Origin: Macrotrachela quadricornifera
Taxonomy: Eukaryota > Rotifera > Eurotatoria > Philodinida > Philodinidae
Length of the DNA stretch: 64,000 bases
Direction: 5' to 3'
Assembly (NCBI GenBank): GCA_022393335.1
Contig: JAJEKB010021788.1
Span: 89,887-153,886, forward strand
The notes beneath the pieces are model-generated. The model saw only the letters and a list, made by a program, of their open reading frames with translations. It had not been told where the DNA came from and ran no database searches. The position numbers were made by a program, and so were the translations under genes. Below are positions 13,401-24,390 of this stretch, piece by piece (position 1 is the first letter of the stretch; every line of letters starts with the position of its first letter).

Positions 13401-16011
13401 CTATAGAGAATGTGGTACACTTAAGATACGTAGTTGATTATCTGCATTCACGTTACTGGTTTATGAACACAGATAAACAGATTCAGTCAGATTAAGAGTT
13501 TGATTGTTTTTTGTTTTTATAATCAATTATGTGAATGATAAAAGTATAGAAACTGATACAGGTGCAAATGTGTGATGTTTTCAGTAGCTGTGTCGATAAT
13601 ATGCACTAGTATATAAGTACTTTCAATGTTTCAGTCGAGGGCTGAGCGAGTCACAGGAACGTGCGTTACTTGTAGATTCTTGATCTCTGAAATATAATGC
13701 GTCAAGGAGCACAATAATGAGGTTTTCTTTTAGACAAGAAACGACTAAGATATAAGTTGTCTATGACAAATAGTTAATGCCATCGTTATCAGATACACAT
13801 TCCTAATATAATGACTCATTACCGTAGCACATGCAAAGATATTTTCGTTTACTATTCCTGTGTAAAATAGACCAAAAATCTTGTTGACAATTTTGTGGGT
13901 CTTACCAAATCCATTGTGATTTCACCGGTTCATAGAAAAAACAATCGTCTACTCATTGAAAAATTGCGTCTTGAAAAGAAGAAACTTAGTTTCGGTCGGA
14001 AAGTGTTTCATAATAATTTAATTTTTTCAATTCAGTTATAATGACTCATCATTGTTGATTACTTCAAGAATTAGTAGTGTCCAAGAACTGAGAAATAAGA
14101 ATTCCTAAGTTGTTGAGGAACTATCAACAGAGCTATGACAATTCTTAGAGTAATCAGGAATCGATCGTTGATTCCCTCACAGCTTTCCCATTCATAATGC
14201 GCTTATTCCGAATATACTATTTATTTTGCTCCAAAATTGAAGTACGATAATAAACACTGCTAACTATGAACACCATTTCAACGAATTGGCATGTTCTCTT
14301 CAGTGATATTGGAAAAAAATTTGAAGTCTCGAGTCTAGGAACTCCAACTAACATAAAACATTGAGCCTTATCTATTCTTACAAAAACTGGATAAGTTTAT
14401 AAAGATGCTCATAAATATATATTCTCAAATATCCCCAAGTTATCTTTACTCGATAGATTTTCTTTAGGTTTATCAACTTCATATTCTATTTCATAACAAT
14501 TTTATACTCCGTTTTTCATGCTAATCATAAATCTCAAGTCAAATTATCGTTTCGAATAAATCTAGTATAAATAATGAGTGGCTACAGATTACAATGGTTA
14601 TTGATGAATCTCACAGTGAAACAACGATGGTCCCTACCATATAAACGTGCACATGTTTTTGCATTTTGAGAAACATTCCAAGAGATACAAAATTTTAAGC
14701 GCTTTGAAAAACTCAATTTTGGTTTTCGGGACGCCATGACTTGATGTAGTTCAAGCTAAATTATTATTAAAATGGCTACTATAAATCCTTCTTTTCCTAT
14801 GAAACATGACGAATTACTAAAACATTTTTTTATAAAATTCTAAGGTTATCATTTTGTTGAGAATACTTTACTACATATTTTAAGACTTTCTTCAGCTCAA
14901 AGTGATGAACAACAACAGAGAAAATCTCAAAAAATACTACTAAAATATGAAAAAAGCCATTTCTAAGATCTAACCACAAAAATTGAAAGATTGTCTACTT
15001 CAGCATTTATTCAATATGTAAGAGAAACTTGATATTTTGAATGTATAAACTTCTTGATATGATCTGATATTTGGACTAGAAAAATCTCAAAAGAAATTTA
15101 GTTTCAGCCGATACTATATAAGTTTGTGTGGTTTTCTCGCGGGCCCTTTCTTAAAAATCACAATATTTTTCAATTTCAGCCAGAAAACTACCATTCAACC
15201 ATGTACTATTTTCAGACGTGTATAAGGTCATAACTAAGCTTTATGTAGAGTTTTAACTAGGATCATTACTAATAAATCGCTGCTGTACATGCTATATTTT
15301 TAAGATGTGAAAACTTATTAATGCTTTATGCGAAACTATTTTTTATGCACAGATACTTGTTGTTGTTGTTGCTGATGTTACTGCGCTTGTAATTGTTGTT
15401 GTTGTAGTCGTTGTCGATTTAGATATTGAAATTACGCCGACAAGCATTGCAGCAATGCCTATACCAAGAAGAAAAAGGCCCACCAAAGAAATAATTAAAC
15501 AAACAGGTGAAAATCGCCCACAAATGTCTTTAAAAGATCTAAGTGAAACATTTTCAAAGTATAATAATAAAAACGTGCGAAAAAAAAAGACTTACTGTTT
15601 CTTTTTGTTTCTGGTTAGCTTTTGGTCATGTAGACCTTTGAAATCCGTTTCAAATGACGATGTGCCAACTGCCTACATGATTTACATGATTGATAGACAC
15701 AAAAGAAAAAGAATAGATAATCTGATTCTGATTTCATTTTTATTATCAAATCGGCCCTAATTATTTGAAATAATATTCACTATAAATATGACTCATTCAG
15801 ACTTGAATTTTCATGCGTAAATAAAAGAATTTTAAATCAACTGAGAATTAGTCGTGTGTGTTTTTACCGATGGATATGTTTTAAATTTTGATGAATTTTC
15901 TTGATTGTTTTCTTGAAATTCTTTAGTTTTGTCCTTTATTTTTGTTAATATATCATTCTTTTGTTGTGAATTTTTGTCCAAATCATCATTTGTTCCTTGA
16001 TTGAGAGATGA
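10439..16011 (-). CDS. NHL-repeat membrane protein (gene 1), N-terminus not located
   Basis: Five exons on the minus strand: 16011-15868, 15672-15596, 15538-15357, 12466-12101 and 11025-10439. All junctions are GT..AG and the phases (0, 2, 1, 1) agree. Exon 1 codes a polar Lys/Gln/Asn-rich tail, probably cytoplasmic. Exon 3 has one membrane helix (CLIISLVGLFLLGIGIAAML) followed by a Thr-rich stalk. Exons 4-5 code repeated units of the form P.gia.D..g.lYiaD..nhRvq......gtTvAG, the NHL/beta-propeller pattern, about five or six copies. The protein is probably a type II membrane protein with an extracellular propeller that binds ligands or proteins. AATAAA overlaps the stop codon. Introns 3 (2.9 kb) and 4 (1.07 kb) are far larger than in the paralogue at 31.3-33.3 kb, where the matching last intron is 54 bp. 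The start codon must lie upstream of 16011; I could not place it. Confidence 0.8.
12604..12676 (-). other. tRNA-like sequence (degenerate)
   Basis: Read on the minus strand it has a good D-arm (GTCT..AGAC) and a 5-bp anticodon stem TCTGC/GCAGG with loop CCGTATA, which would be anticodon GTA (Tyr). The T-arm is short and mispaired, and base 33 is C rather than U. So it is not a normal tRNA gene; it may be a decayed tRNA or the head of an old SINE. It lies in intron 3 of NHL gene 1. Confidence 0.3.
13636..13680. repeat. Family A repeat end
   Basis: The motif GAGCGAGTC..GCGTTACTTGT matches the right end of the 2199-3446 element. Its left part (CAGTCGAGGGCTGAGCG) matches the inverted partner at 17931-17980 more closely than it matches the other copies. 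It is a solo end with no core units beside it. Confidence 0.55.
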
Positions 16012-16868
16012 CTATTACAAGAAAAATATAAAGAAATACTGCTTTAGTATAAGATCAATGTTTCGAACAACTATTGTCGGAAAAGCGGTCTTTCTATCTC
16101 ATTGAAGTTCATAGAATAAGAAATAAGGTTTTATCTAGCTTATTCACGTTTTGAGTTGTATGTCTCATTCACAGAACATAGAATTTTAGCGACAACAAAG
16201 AAAAAAAAGGGTCATAATAGTACATATTAATGAATAAGAGGATAGATGTGTAATGGTGATTTCCTTTGCGATACCCAGTGAACATATATAAATCGAGAAA
16301 CTGTAGTGAATTTTTGAAAGTCTCATTACCTCATAATCACTACAAAACGATGAAATCGGTGTCAAGAACTATTACCAGATGTGTTATAGGGAACAGGGCA
16401 CGATATTCTCTTTATCTTTACATATTTCTGCATACTTTGTTCATATATTACAAGAAATGTATAACGATAATAGTGGACGTTATATGCATTTTGGCTACCA
16501 GAAACCACAATTTCTCACGTAATTACTACGGTATAGTTAATCGAGACTACATGCAAAACTTTGTTTCTACGAAAAACCTGATGATGATGGACCGTAATTA
16601 CAGTCATTACAGTATGAGAAATCTTTAGAAATGGAGATGTTCGATATCGCAGTTTGGCACTAGAAAATTGCGGTTAATTATGGTTTTACTCAAAATTCAT
16701 TTTCGTGAGTAGTCACCATCAACGTTCATCTCCATCAAACAATCATTTGTCCGCCTCAAAAACTGGAGTCCGTATTAATCAGAATGCATGGAAGACATTT
16801 GAAGAGTTTTGAAGTTTATAAAATCTTGTAGAAATTTTATTAGTTTTGACCAATATCTAACCTCTTTC
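16012..16868. other. Upstream region of NHL gene 1
   Basis: Should contain the first coding exon and promoter of the minus-strand NHL gene, but no exon with the right phase (phase 0 before a GT) could be identified. The 120-codon plus-strand frame at 16266-16628 has no family motif. Confidence 0.35.
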
Positions 16869-17813
16869 TTAACACATTCACCACGACGGGTCCCACCGGT
16901 GGGACCCGCTCGGAATTCACAAGAAACTTAATAGAAAAACAGTTCTCATCCTATGGTGTTCAATGGAAAACATCAAGGAGTATGTCATCTAGTTCGTCTT
17001 ACCGCTGTTTGAGATATTTATTACAAAGGAAGATGTTTTTCATTAAAGCAGTTAAGACAAAAAAAAAGTATCAGAATCACAAGAGAAATTATTTATTTTT
17101 TTTGCCGTTGCATTACTCGCTTCTTTTGACTATTGCTCCAGTAGTGATTCATTTACAGCATTTATACGAACCCCAGCTCCATTATGATCCTAAAGAACTG
17201 GAGCATTTCCTCATCAGTGGTTGATTTCCATTCACGATATTTGGATCGTCTGCTAATCTCATGGGCTTACAAGTATTGCTCCACATATCGATTAGTTTCA
17301 CGAATCATAAGGCTAATAATTTCGTCCGTAAGGAAATATCGATAGCAATCTATAGGGTTAATTGCATTATCTTCTCAAGCAGAAATTATCTCATCGACGA
17401 GTTCATGATCCTCTATGAATTCTGCATCCGATGGCTCTATTTCGTATCAACCATTTCTTCGTTAAAATTTCCAGATTCAAGATGCATTTCATCAGAATCA
17501 TTACCTAAAGAACTTTCTGCACTTAGTGAGGTGGCGCTTTCTTCTGTATCAGTTGCTTCCAACGATATGTGACCTATATATATTTCAAAATTTAGAGCGC
17601 TTTTAAACATCGTATACAAAGATAAGAATACGGAGGAAAAATCTGGAAATTTCGTTATGACTCATTAGATGATGATATGAAGAAAAGAACAATGAATAAT
17701 CCGTGGAAGATAATGAAAAGATCACTGAGTGCAATTATCTGAAATTAACTCTTGAGAGATGTGGATATTTCGGAGATTTTTCCAAGAAAACTTAATCGTG
17801 GTGAATGTGTTAA
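16869..17813. mobile_element. Decayed piggyBac-type element
   Basis: TTAA lies at both ends (16869-16872 and 17810-17813), followed inward by the terminal inverted repeat CACATTCACCACG (right end read on the minus strand, with one mismatch). The left end continues with the palindrome GGTCCCACCGGTGGGACC, typical of piggyBac-like ends. Between the ends is a broken transposase on the minus strand. With a length of 937 bp it has lost most of its coding region. Confidence 0.8.
17100..17619 (-). pseudogene. piggyBac transposase fragment
   Basis: Minus-strand fragments give an acidic Ser/Glu/Asp-rich N-terminal stretch (17437-17619), then pieces like 'FLTDEIISLMIRETNRYVEQY' shortened by stops and 'REWKSTTDEEMLQFFRIIMELG'. 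This is the order seen at the start of the DDE_Tnp_1_7 domain. Several in-frame stops (for example near 17437, 17362 and 17260) and the absence of the catalytic Asp region show it is dead. Confidence 0.65.
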
Positions 17814-17930
17814 AAGAACAAGTGTATGGAAGAAAAGCTAGCAGATTCTCATTTGGAAGATGTACTCATCATTTTTATCTGCAATGCTTATATGTGAGTT
17901 CTACAAAAAAAAAATAGCAACTATCGAACA

Positions 17931-17980
17931 AGTAACGCTCGTCAACAGTGACTCGCTTAACCCTCGACTGAATTCATTCT
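17931..17980. repeat. Family A repeat end, inverted partner of 13636
   Basis: ACAAGTAACGCTCGTC..GTGACTCGCTTAACCCTCGACTG is the inverted copy of 13636-13680 and closer to it than to other family members. The two lie 4.2 kb apart, with their outer ends facing each other. Confidence 0.5.
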
Positions 17981-18168
17981 ATTTATTTTGAAAATCCTTG
18001 TCATATAATTGATCAATAGGTGTGATACGCTATAGTCACCTCAATCTAAACAAACTTCACATTTTATCATTTCCAAAAGCAAGATTATCAATTTCAAATT
18101 CGAAAAATACCAAGCATCCACACTTTCTTCGTCATAAATAACATTTTTGACTATTATGAAGCATTAAC

Positions 18169-18738
18169 ACAGAGTGTTTCAAAAATCCAATCGAAAATAA
18201 ATTATGAATAACTCTGTAACAATTCAAGTAATTTAAATGATTCTTTTTACCATTCTATAGGGCATTCTTCAAAGTTTTATTTCGTATGAATTCTTCTGAA
18301 ACATTCTTTTGAAAATGATTAATATCCGGTAAAATATGTAAATCTGTTGCTTTCGAAACATGTATGAAGATGATACTTAAAGTCTCTTCTATGAGCGGCA
18401 CAGTTTCATTGTTACTATATTGTCCGCATACTGATGAGGTTTTTTACGTAAACTTCAGTGTAAAGTATCATGTTAATATGAGGACAATATAATAATAATG
18501 AAACTGTGCCACTCACAGAAGAGGTTTTAAGTATCATTTTCACACATGTCTGAAAAACAATAGATTTACATATTTTACTTGATATTAATAATTTTCAAAC
18601 GAATGTTTTTGAATAATTCATACAAAATAAAACTTTGAAGAATGCCCTGGAAAATGATAAAAAAGATCATTTAAATCACTTAAATCGTTGCGGAATTATT
18701 TACTATTTATTTTCGATCGGACTTTTGGAACACCTTGT
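18169..18738. repeat. Long-arm MITE
   Basis: The two halves are inverted copies of each other, about 250 bp each. The ends read ACAGAGTGTTTCAAAAATCC (left) and the matching GG(A)CTTTTGGAACACCTTGT (right). The central part has TATTGTCC.CATA and GAAACTGTGCC on both arms. Arm identity is lower than in the 8262 hairpin, so this copy is older. No coding capacity. Confidence 0.75.
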
Positions 18739-21380
18739 AAAGTGCTGACATTAGTCGCTTGGGCTACAGTTGGCATACTTCTTTCCAAAAATATCTTAGA
18801 CTCGATTGAAAGTTGTACGCAAGCGGAGATCACGTTAACCTTGTAAATGAATGATGGATTGTTTGTCAGTCTCTACAAGGCGCCACTTACGACTAGTGAC
18901 TACACTCATCTTATCTTCTTCTCAAACTAATTTTTTAACTGTGTTACGATTGAACCAAATTGATTCCCAATTCGTAAGAATCAGTAGATTTTTAATAGAA
19001 CCACTGCTAATCAGGAATCATAAAACGCAAAAGGAAAGAGAAGCAGAAAAGTAAAGCAAAGAAAAAAATACACAAGCACAATTTATTGAAGAAATCATAT
19101 GTGACGATAAATATTTAGTTTTGCATTTTGTGTACCAAGCCTTTCGAATATGTCCCTTCGTTTCCAAAGGAAGCACATTGTCAGATTCCATAAATCATGC
19201 AAACCGTTGTAAGTTTTCCAAAACGTCTTTTTTGTTTTGAGTGTCAGCCTTTCAAAGGAGTGGCTAGTCGTTCGTTGGCGTCACTCACGACTAGCCACTC
19301 CGTTTTTTATGTTTGCTTCATTCAGCAACTAATAGTCCGATTTCGTTCACAATCCAAGAAAATCATGCTTGACTGTGTACAGATGGTTATGAGGTTTAGA
19401 ATAGAACCTCAGACGCAAAGTTCAAAAATTAAGCCTATTTTACGTACTCTTTATGGTAAAGTACCTTCTGTTGAACTGAATGGAATACTGCTGTAGCCTT
19501 TGACTATTATTGTTTTTAAAACTATATTTGTCATTGAATTTATATCAATTACTGTCCATCATACATGTTGAATTGACCCGAAAAATGTAGAAGCATCTCA
19601 ATTTATTAATTTTATGCTCATTTACAAAATATTTCATGACCAATAGATCATTTACGTTTGTTAGATAGTCTTCCGCTTATGAATTGATTTAGATACTGTC
19701 AAAAAATAATGATTTGTATATAAATAAGAGATGATCTAAAAGTTGCGAAGCGATACATAGATAACTCTTGAGTGTAAATTTAATTTTGTTTATGGATGAT
19801 TACCATGATCAAATTTTCTAGATAAGTGATTCTGTATATGTCTGAATACACGATAAGTTGCCAAAGTCCTTTGTAGATTTGTCGAATGCACTTAAAGGAC
19901 AAGTTAAGCTAACAGTTAAATCAGTAATGAAAGGAAAACAAATGCTAATATATCAGGAAAAACCGATTAGAAAATGATTAGTCTCTCAATCAGCAAAAAA
20001 AAAGTAAGAATATATCTCGACAACCAAGGAAAAACAACACTTCTATTTAGAATGCTGGGATAAAAGACACAAAGTTTGTGAGACAATTGACTAATATTGG
20101 AAAAGAATTACAAATTTTTCAGCATTCTTCATTTAAGACATGTCGTATTGCTATAATGAACTGAAAAAAGATGCGAAAATTCTACGTTCAAGTCTATTAA
20201 GAACTGTGCTAAAAAGTTATTTCTACATTTCTCTACCAGACTGGCGTTTAGCTCTCAAGAGAAAATTCTCCGATTCACAGGAAAATAATTCTCCATGAGC
20301 ATATCGAAGTTCAAGTTACGTTGGTAGCTATCCATTATAAATTCAATATCGTCATCTTTCTAAAAAAGTTGCATTATACTGAAATTTTTGAATATCACAA
20401 ACTCAATGAAATTTTTTCGAAATACTGAGTAGATTTTCTACAGACATACTCTGTAAGAATCTCTGTTGAATTTCATAAACGAGCGACTAGTCGCTCCCAC
20501 TGACAAATACAAAGGCACCAGATCAAAACACTACATAAGTTCACGACTGGATATTGAAAACAACGCGTGCAAGTATACATGTAAGAGCACAAACTTATCT
20601 TGACTTTGATGTTCTTTTGACCTTAGTACAAACAATCAGACACACAACCTCTTTTACTTTTTTCCATATGACCCTCCCTTCAGTCAAGAGAATATTCTCA
20701 TCCTTGAGGAAGAGTACATATTGTTTTTATAATGAACTTATATGTCAAGCAAGTTTGTATCTCCGATAAGAAGCATTGATTTATCTTCATATTCTAGGAT
20801 TTTAACCAGTATTGATTACTTTCCTAGTGATATAAACTTGTACCGAATTGGAAAATTTTACTAAAGATATCATATATATTAGTACAGTAGTACAGCCAAA
20901 CTAGAAGCACTAATAATTGTATATCTCTGCTTGGAAGGTCTTGGAAACAAAACCCTTTCAGGGCGTTTAATAGCTCATTGAAATCTATCACCTTGGCATA
21001 TACTCGATTCAAAACTGAGGAGGTAGTTAGGAGTGTTCCCTCGTAAACTTAATTCTAGTTAAACAACCGCTAATTACTCTCCAACATACTTAATTTTAAT
21101 TAAAAATAGAAATGAACGGCTAGTCGTTTATCGGCGCCCCTTCGGGGCGTCACTCACGACTAGCTGCTCTTCTGTGCATCCGTACTTCTTCATTCTTTGT
21201 AGCTTTCTCTATATGATCTATCTCATTGATCATTGCGGTTCTCCAATTTTTCTGTACGATCGGTCTAGACACTCTAGTCGCAAAGGTTATTTACATAACC
21301 CACTATTAGATTCCCGAGTACTTAAACATCCAGCCTGAAACTAAAGTAACTAATCAACAGTAGTGTAGCACTCGTTAATT
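18739..21380. other. Gene-free region with a recurrent palindromic motif
   Basis: No gene could be supported. The motif GGCGyCACTyACGACTAG occurs three times in the same orientation (near 18879, 19278 and 21147). At the last two it forms a hairpin with an upstream GGCTAGTCGTT. A bare palindrome GAGCGACTAGTCGCTC lies at 20481-20496. A stretch at 20600-20700 (TGATGTTCTTTTGACCTT..CATATGACCCTCCCT) is repeated at 22378-22470. Confidence 0.45.
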
Positions 21381-21384
21381 CGAT

Positions 21385-21805
21385 TCGACTATTCAACTTT
21401 TCATTCAACTATTCGGAGGTTCGAATATTTAACTATTCAACTATTACTATACTATAGATTAAAGATGCTACTATAGAATGCTGTCCACCGGATGCTGCCT
21501 GCCGGATGCTGCTTGCAGGAAGCTATCTACAGGATGCTGCCTGCAGGATGCTGTCTGAATAGTGCTGCCTACAAAATGCTCGAAGTAAACCACAGAGTAA
21601 AGATGCTGTGCGTTGCATATGGCAGCAATCTATAGGTAGCGGTTCCTTGACAACCTCACCCACACCCTTACCCTCACTCCCTCACCCTCAACATTATGTG
21701 TATTAGTTATAGCATCCTGCAGGAAGCATCCTGTAGTTAGCGTTCTTAATCTTTTATGTATCAATATTTGAATATGCGAATAGTCGAATATCCGAATAGT
21801 TGAAG
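21385..21805. repeat. Inverted-repeat unit around a minisatellite
   Basis: The outer arms carry 'CGAnTATTCAACTATTCGGAnnTTCGAATATT' (about 21385-21450) and its inverted copy (about 21760-21805). Inside, 21476-21560 is a tandem array of an approximately 14-16 bp unit, GCAGGATGCTGCCT. A C-rich CTCACCC run lies at 21650-21692, and an inverted minisatellite unit at 21710-21740. Confidence 0.6.
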
Positions 21806-22149
21806 CGTCTTTTCGGCTTTTACATGTATGATTGGCTGAAACCGCAATACCACACACCTATAATGGATTGACTTCTTACTTCAAAAACTCTAACTGGTGA
21901 AGAAAGCGAGTCCGAAAATATCCGATTATATGAAACCCAGAGTCCAAAAAAATGCTTGGTTCAGTGTTGCGACGTCAAAAAATTCTAATTGGGTTCTTCT
22001 CCTAATTCCGAAAAACGGTTTTCTAATCTTTCGTCTAATCAACCTGCGCTCTGTGAGCTGGCACAAGCCAAGATACACACAAAATCCTATTAGTAATTTT
22101 CATATAACCTTACTTCGATCGAAACAAAAAAAATATTCGAAAAAATTCA

Positions 22150-22330
22150 AAAACTAATAGTACCATTCGATTCCCCGACCCCGATTACCTTTGGTCAAAC
22201 TTTATAATAAATCATTGTTTTTTAAAAAAAGCCTTTTTTTAGTAAAAAAAATTATTTGAAAAAATTCAAAAAACTAATAGTACCATTCGATTCCTCGACC
22301 CCGAAAACCTTCCTTGAAACCTTACAGGAG
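22150..22330. repeat. Family A core units (two copies)
   Basis: Two tandem cores of the type 'CATTCGATTCC(C/T)CGACCCCGA.(T/A)ACCTT' separated by A/T runs, with no end modules. These are the same cores as in the foldback copies. Confidence 0.5.
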
Positions 22331-22974
22331 GCACATGTGGAAAAGGAATGCCCATTAATATCTTAACGAATGTTTTTTTGACCTTGATGTTCTTTTGCTC
22401 TGACGTTCTTTTGACCCTGACAGCCAGATACAAACTTATTTTTTTTCATATGACCCTCCCTACAGTCGAGGAAACAATGATCTATGATAAGTTCTGACTT
22501 TATGTGTTGTCGAGATGCACAGAAACTATGTAATAAAAAAAGACTGCTGCAATGCATATAACATTAAATGTTCTTGCAGTGACAATCGATATATTGTGCT
22601 TTGCTTTGAAATATATTTTATTCAAAATGGGCGCGATAGAAGCAGATACGTTCTCAGTTTATTTTATGCAAATAAGGCACATCAAAATGCAATCTGTGTG
22701 CAACTGGATGACAACATTTTTCTAGATCTATTATAATTGAATCCTTTTTCTTTCAGTGAATTCTTTCGATATAAATTTTGCTTCTTAAAATCAGTTGTTC
22801 TATCAATCCAAATTGAATTATTCATTAATCGAAGAAAAAAAAATGTAGATTGCTTGTATAAAATTTGATTTGCTTATTGGAAAGTGTAGGGCTTTTATTA
22901 TAATGATTCTTCTCAATACGAAAAACAATTTCATTAAAAGTTTAGCTAATAAAATATATGATCAAACACACTTT

Positions 22975-23707
22975 TTACGCAAAAACATATCTGTCAGAGT
23001 AAAACTTTGTTGAATATTTTCTCGCTTCGAAAATTTCGATAAAACTATAAAGAATTTTTGATCGTTTCTGAAGAAATTTGATGAAGATGTTTTTAGTTAC
23101 GACCTTATTCATAGAATGAAAAATGAACATTTTTCAGATGTTTAATAATAAATATGTTCTTCATTTTTGGTATCTCACCTGTGTTAATAACTGATGATGG
23201 CGACTCATTTTTGTGACACTGACAGTTCGTGTTCGATTGTTTAGTGATTCGACAGAACTTTGACTGACAATTGGCTTTGCAGATTTATCCAGAATTGTCG
23301 TGATTGATCGAAGTTCATCTTGACGATTGCGAGCAGTCGAAAGAGTTGATATCTATTTAGACAAAGAAAGCATGAATAATGCAAAATTTTACGAATCTTA
23401 CCGGATTGTCTTCAGGATTGATATAATTATTGTTTGTCGAATGAATAGTATTTGTTCGTGCTCGAATAACAATAGAAGGTCGTCTATTTTTTCTCGATGA
23501 AAGATAATGCTAGATCAAAATGAGCGACATACATAAAGACAGAAATTAAAATAGTGAGCTACAAACTTGACGAGGAACTCTGCATACAGATGGTGCAGAT
23601 AGTGAAGGACGACATGAAAAATTGCGTATACCTTCAAATGTAGTTGACAATACTCGATGAGGATGATTATCTAGCGTTTTTTTAATGTTTGTCGGCTTGA
23701 TTTTCAT
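22975..23707 (-). CDS. Small basic protein of unknown function, four exons
   Basis: ATG at 23707. Exons are 23707-23567, 23509-23402, 23352-23179 and, less sure, 23067-22975. Every junction has GT..AG and is phase 0; the first two introns are 57 and 49 bp. The predicted product is about 171 aa, rich in Arg, Ser, Thr and Asn, with no signal peptide, membrane helix or known domain. Exon 2 (HYLSSRKNRRPSIVIRARTN) has the same flavour as the cytoplasmic tail of the plus-strand NHL gene (SRRSSKTVIHATIRSSRKK), so it may be the severed N-terminal part of an NHL-type gene. None of its exons makes a frame long enough to stand out alone; the call rests on four exons agreeing in phase. Confidence 0.55.
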
Positions 23708-24390
23708 TATAGTATCCCGATTCAAATGTCTATTGTTGCGTTTGACAAGAAAATAAATGTTTACATTTCACTTCACTAACCCATTGCATTATATGTTGCA
23801 GAGAGAAGGAACAGAACCAGGGTGTAATAATACATTTTGTAGGCAGCTTGAAAGTGAAAAGATATATGCTTTAAAAAGGCTTCTTGTTTTTAGATATGAA
23901 ATGTGTAGGTTTCATTAAATCAATTTTCTAATGAAAAAAATCGAACTTAAGATATTTTATTTTTACATCTAATACAAAGTCATGAGATTTATGGGAATGA
24001 CGTTGCTTCGCGAGCGAGTATTCATTGAAAATATCATTCATCATTCTTTTCTTAAAATGTGATTAGTAATGTTCAGAGCTGTTTTTACTTTTGTATGCAA
24101 CGGGTAAAGAAAGATCATAAATACCTTATCTCCTCAAATCATTGGTCATTCAATCCTGTATGACTCGCTGTAGAAAACCTTTCGTGATAAATAAAGTTGA
24201 TTGTGTTGTTTTTATCCTAATGTTGAAAGCAGCCAAGATGCTCAAAGAAATATTATTGATTTATTACTTAAAATGTTGATTACATCTTAAGCAAATATTT
24301 GTTTGATGATATTCTTCCTAAAGATCGAAAATTGATAAATTTATTATTTTGTATTTTGTTTATTTTCTCTATACATAACAATCCAGGTCA
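23708..24390. other. Gene-free flank
   Basis: Upstream of the small minus-strand gene. AT-rich, with no open frame and no clear repeat. Confidence 0.35.

Larger units (their letters stand above)
12467..15356 (-). other. Large intron 3 of NHL gene 1
   Basis: About 2.9 kb between the Thr-rich stalk exon and the first propeller exon. Donor GTATCTG and acceptor TTTTATAG fit, and the reading phase carries across. It holds the tRNA-like sequence near 12640, a family A repeat end at 13636-13680, and otherwise unassigned AT-rich sequence. The open frames at 12810-13037 and 13133-13399 show no family features. Confidence 0.55.

Noticed and set aside
15341..15420. GTT trinucleotide microsatellite
   Set aside because: On the minus strand it codes the Thr-rich stalk exon of NHL gene 1, with matching splice phases.
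16266..16628. 120-codon plus-strand ORF
   Set aside because: No family motif, no signal peptide, composition like the non-coding surroundings.
21640..21695. Telomere-like C-rich repeat
   Set aside because: Only an irregular CTCACCC run; no regular telomeric unit.
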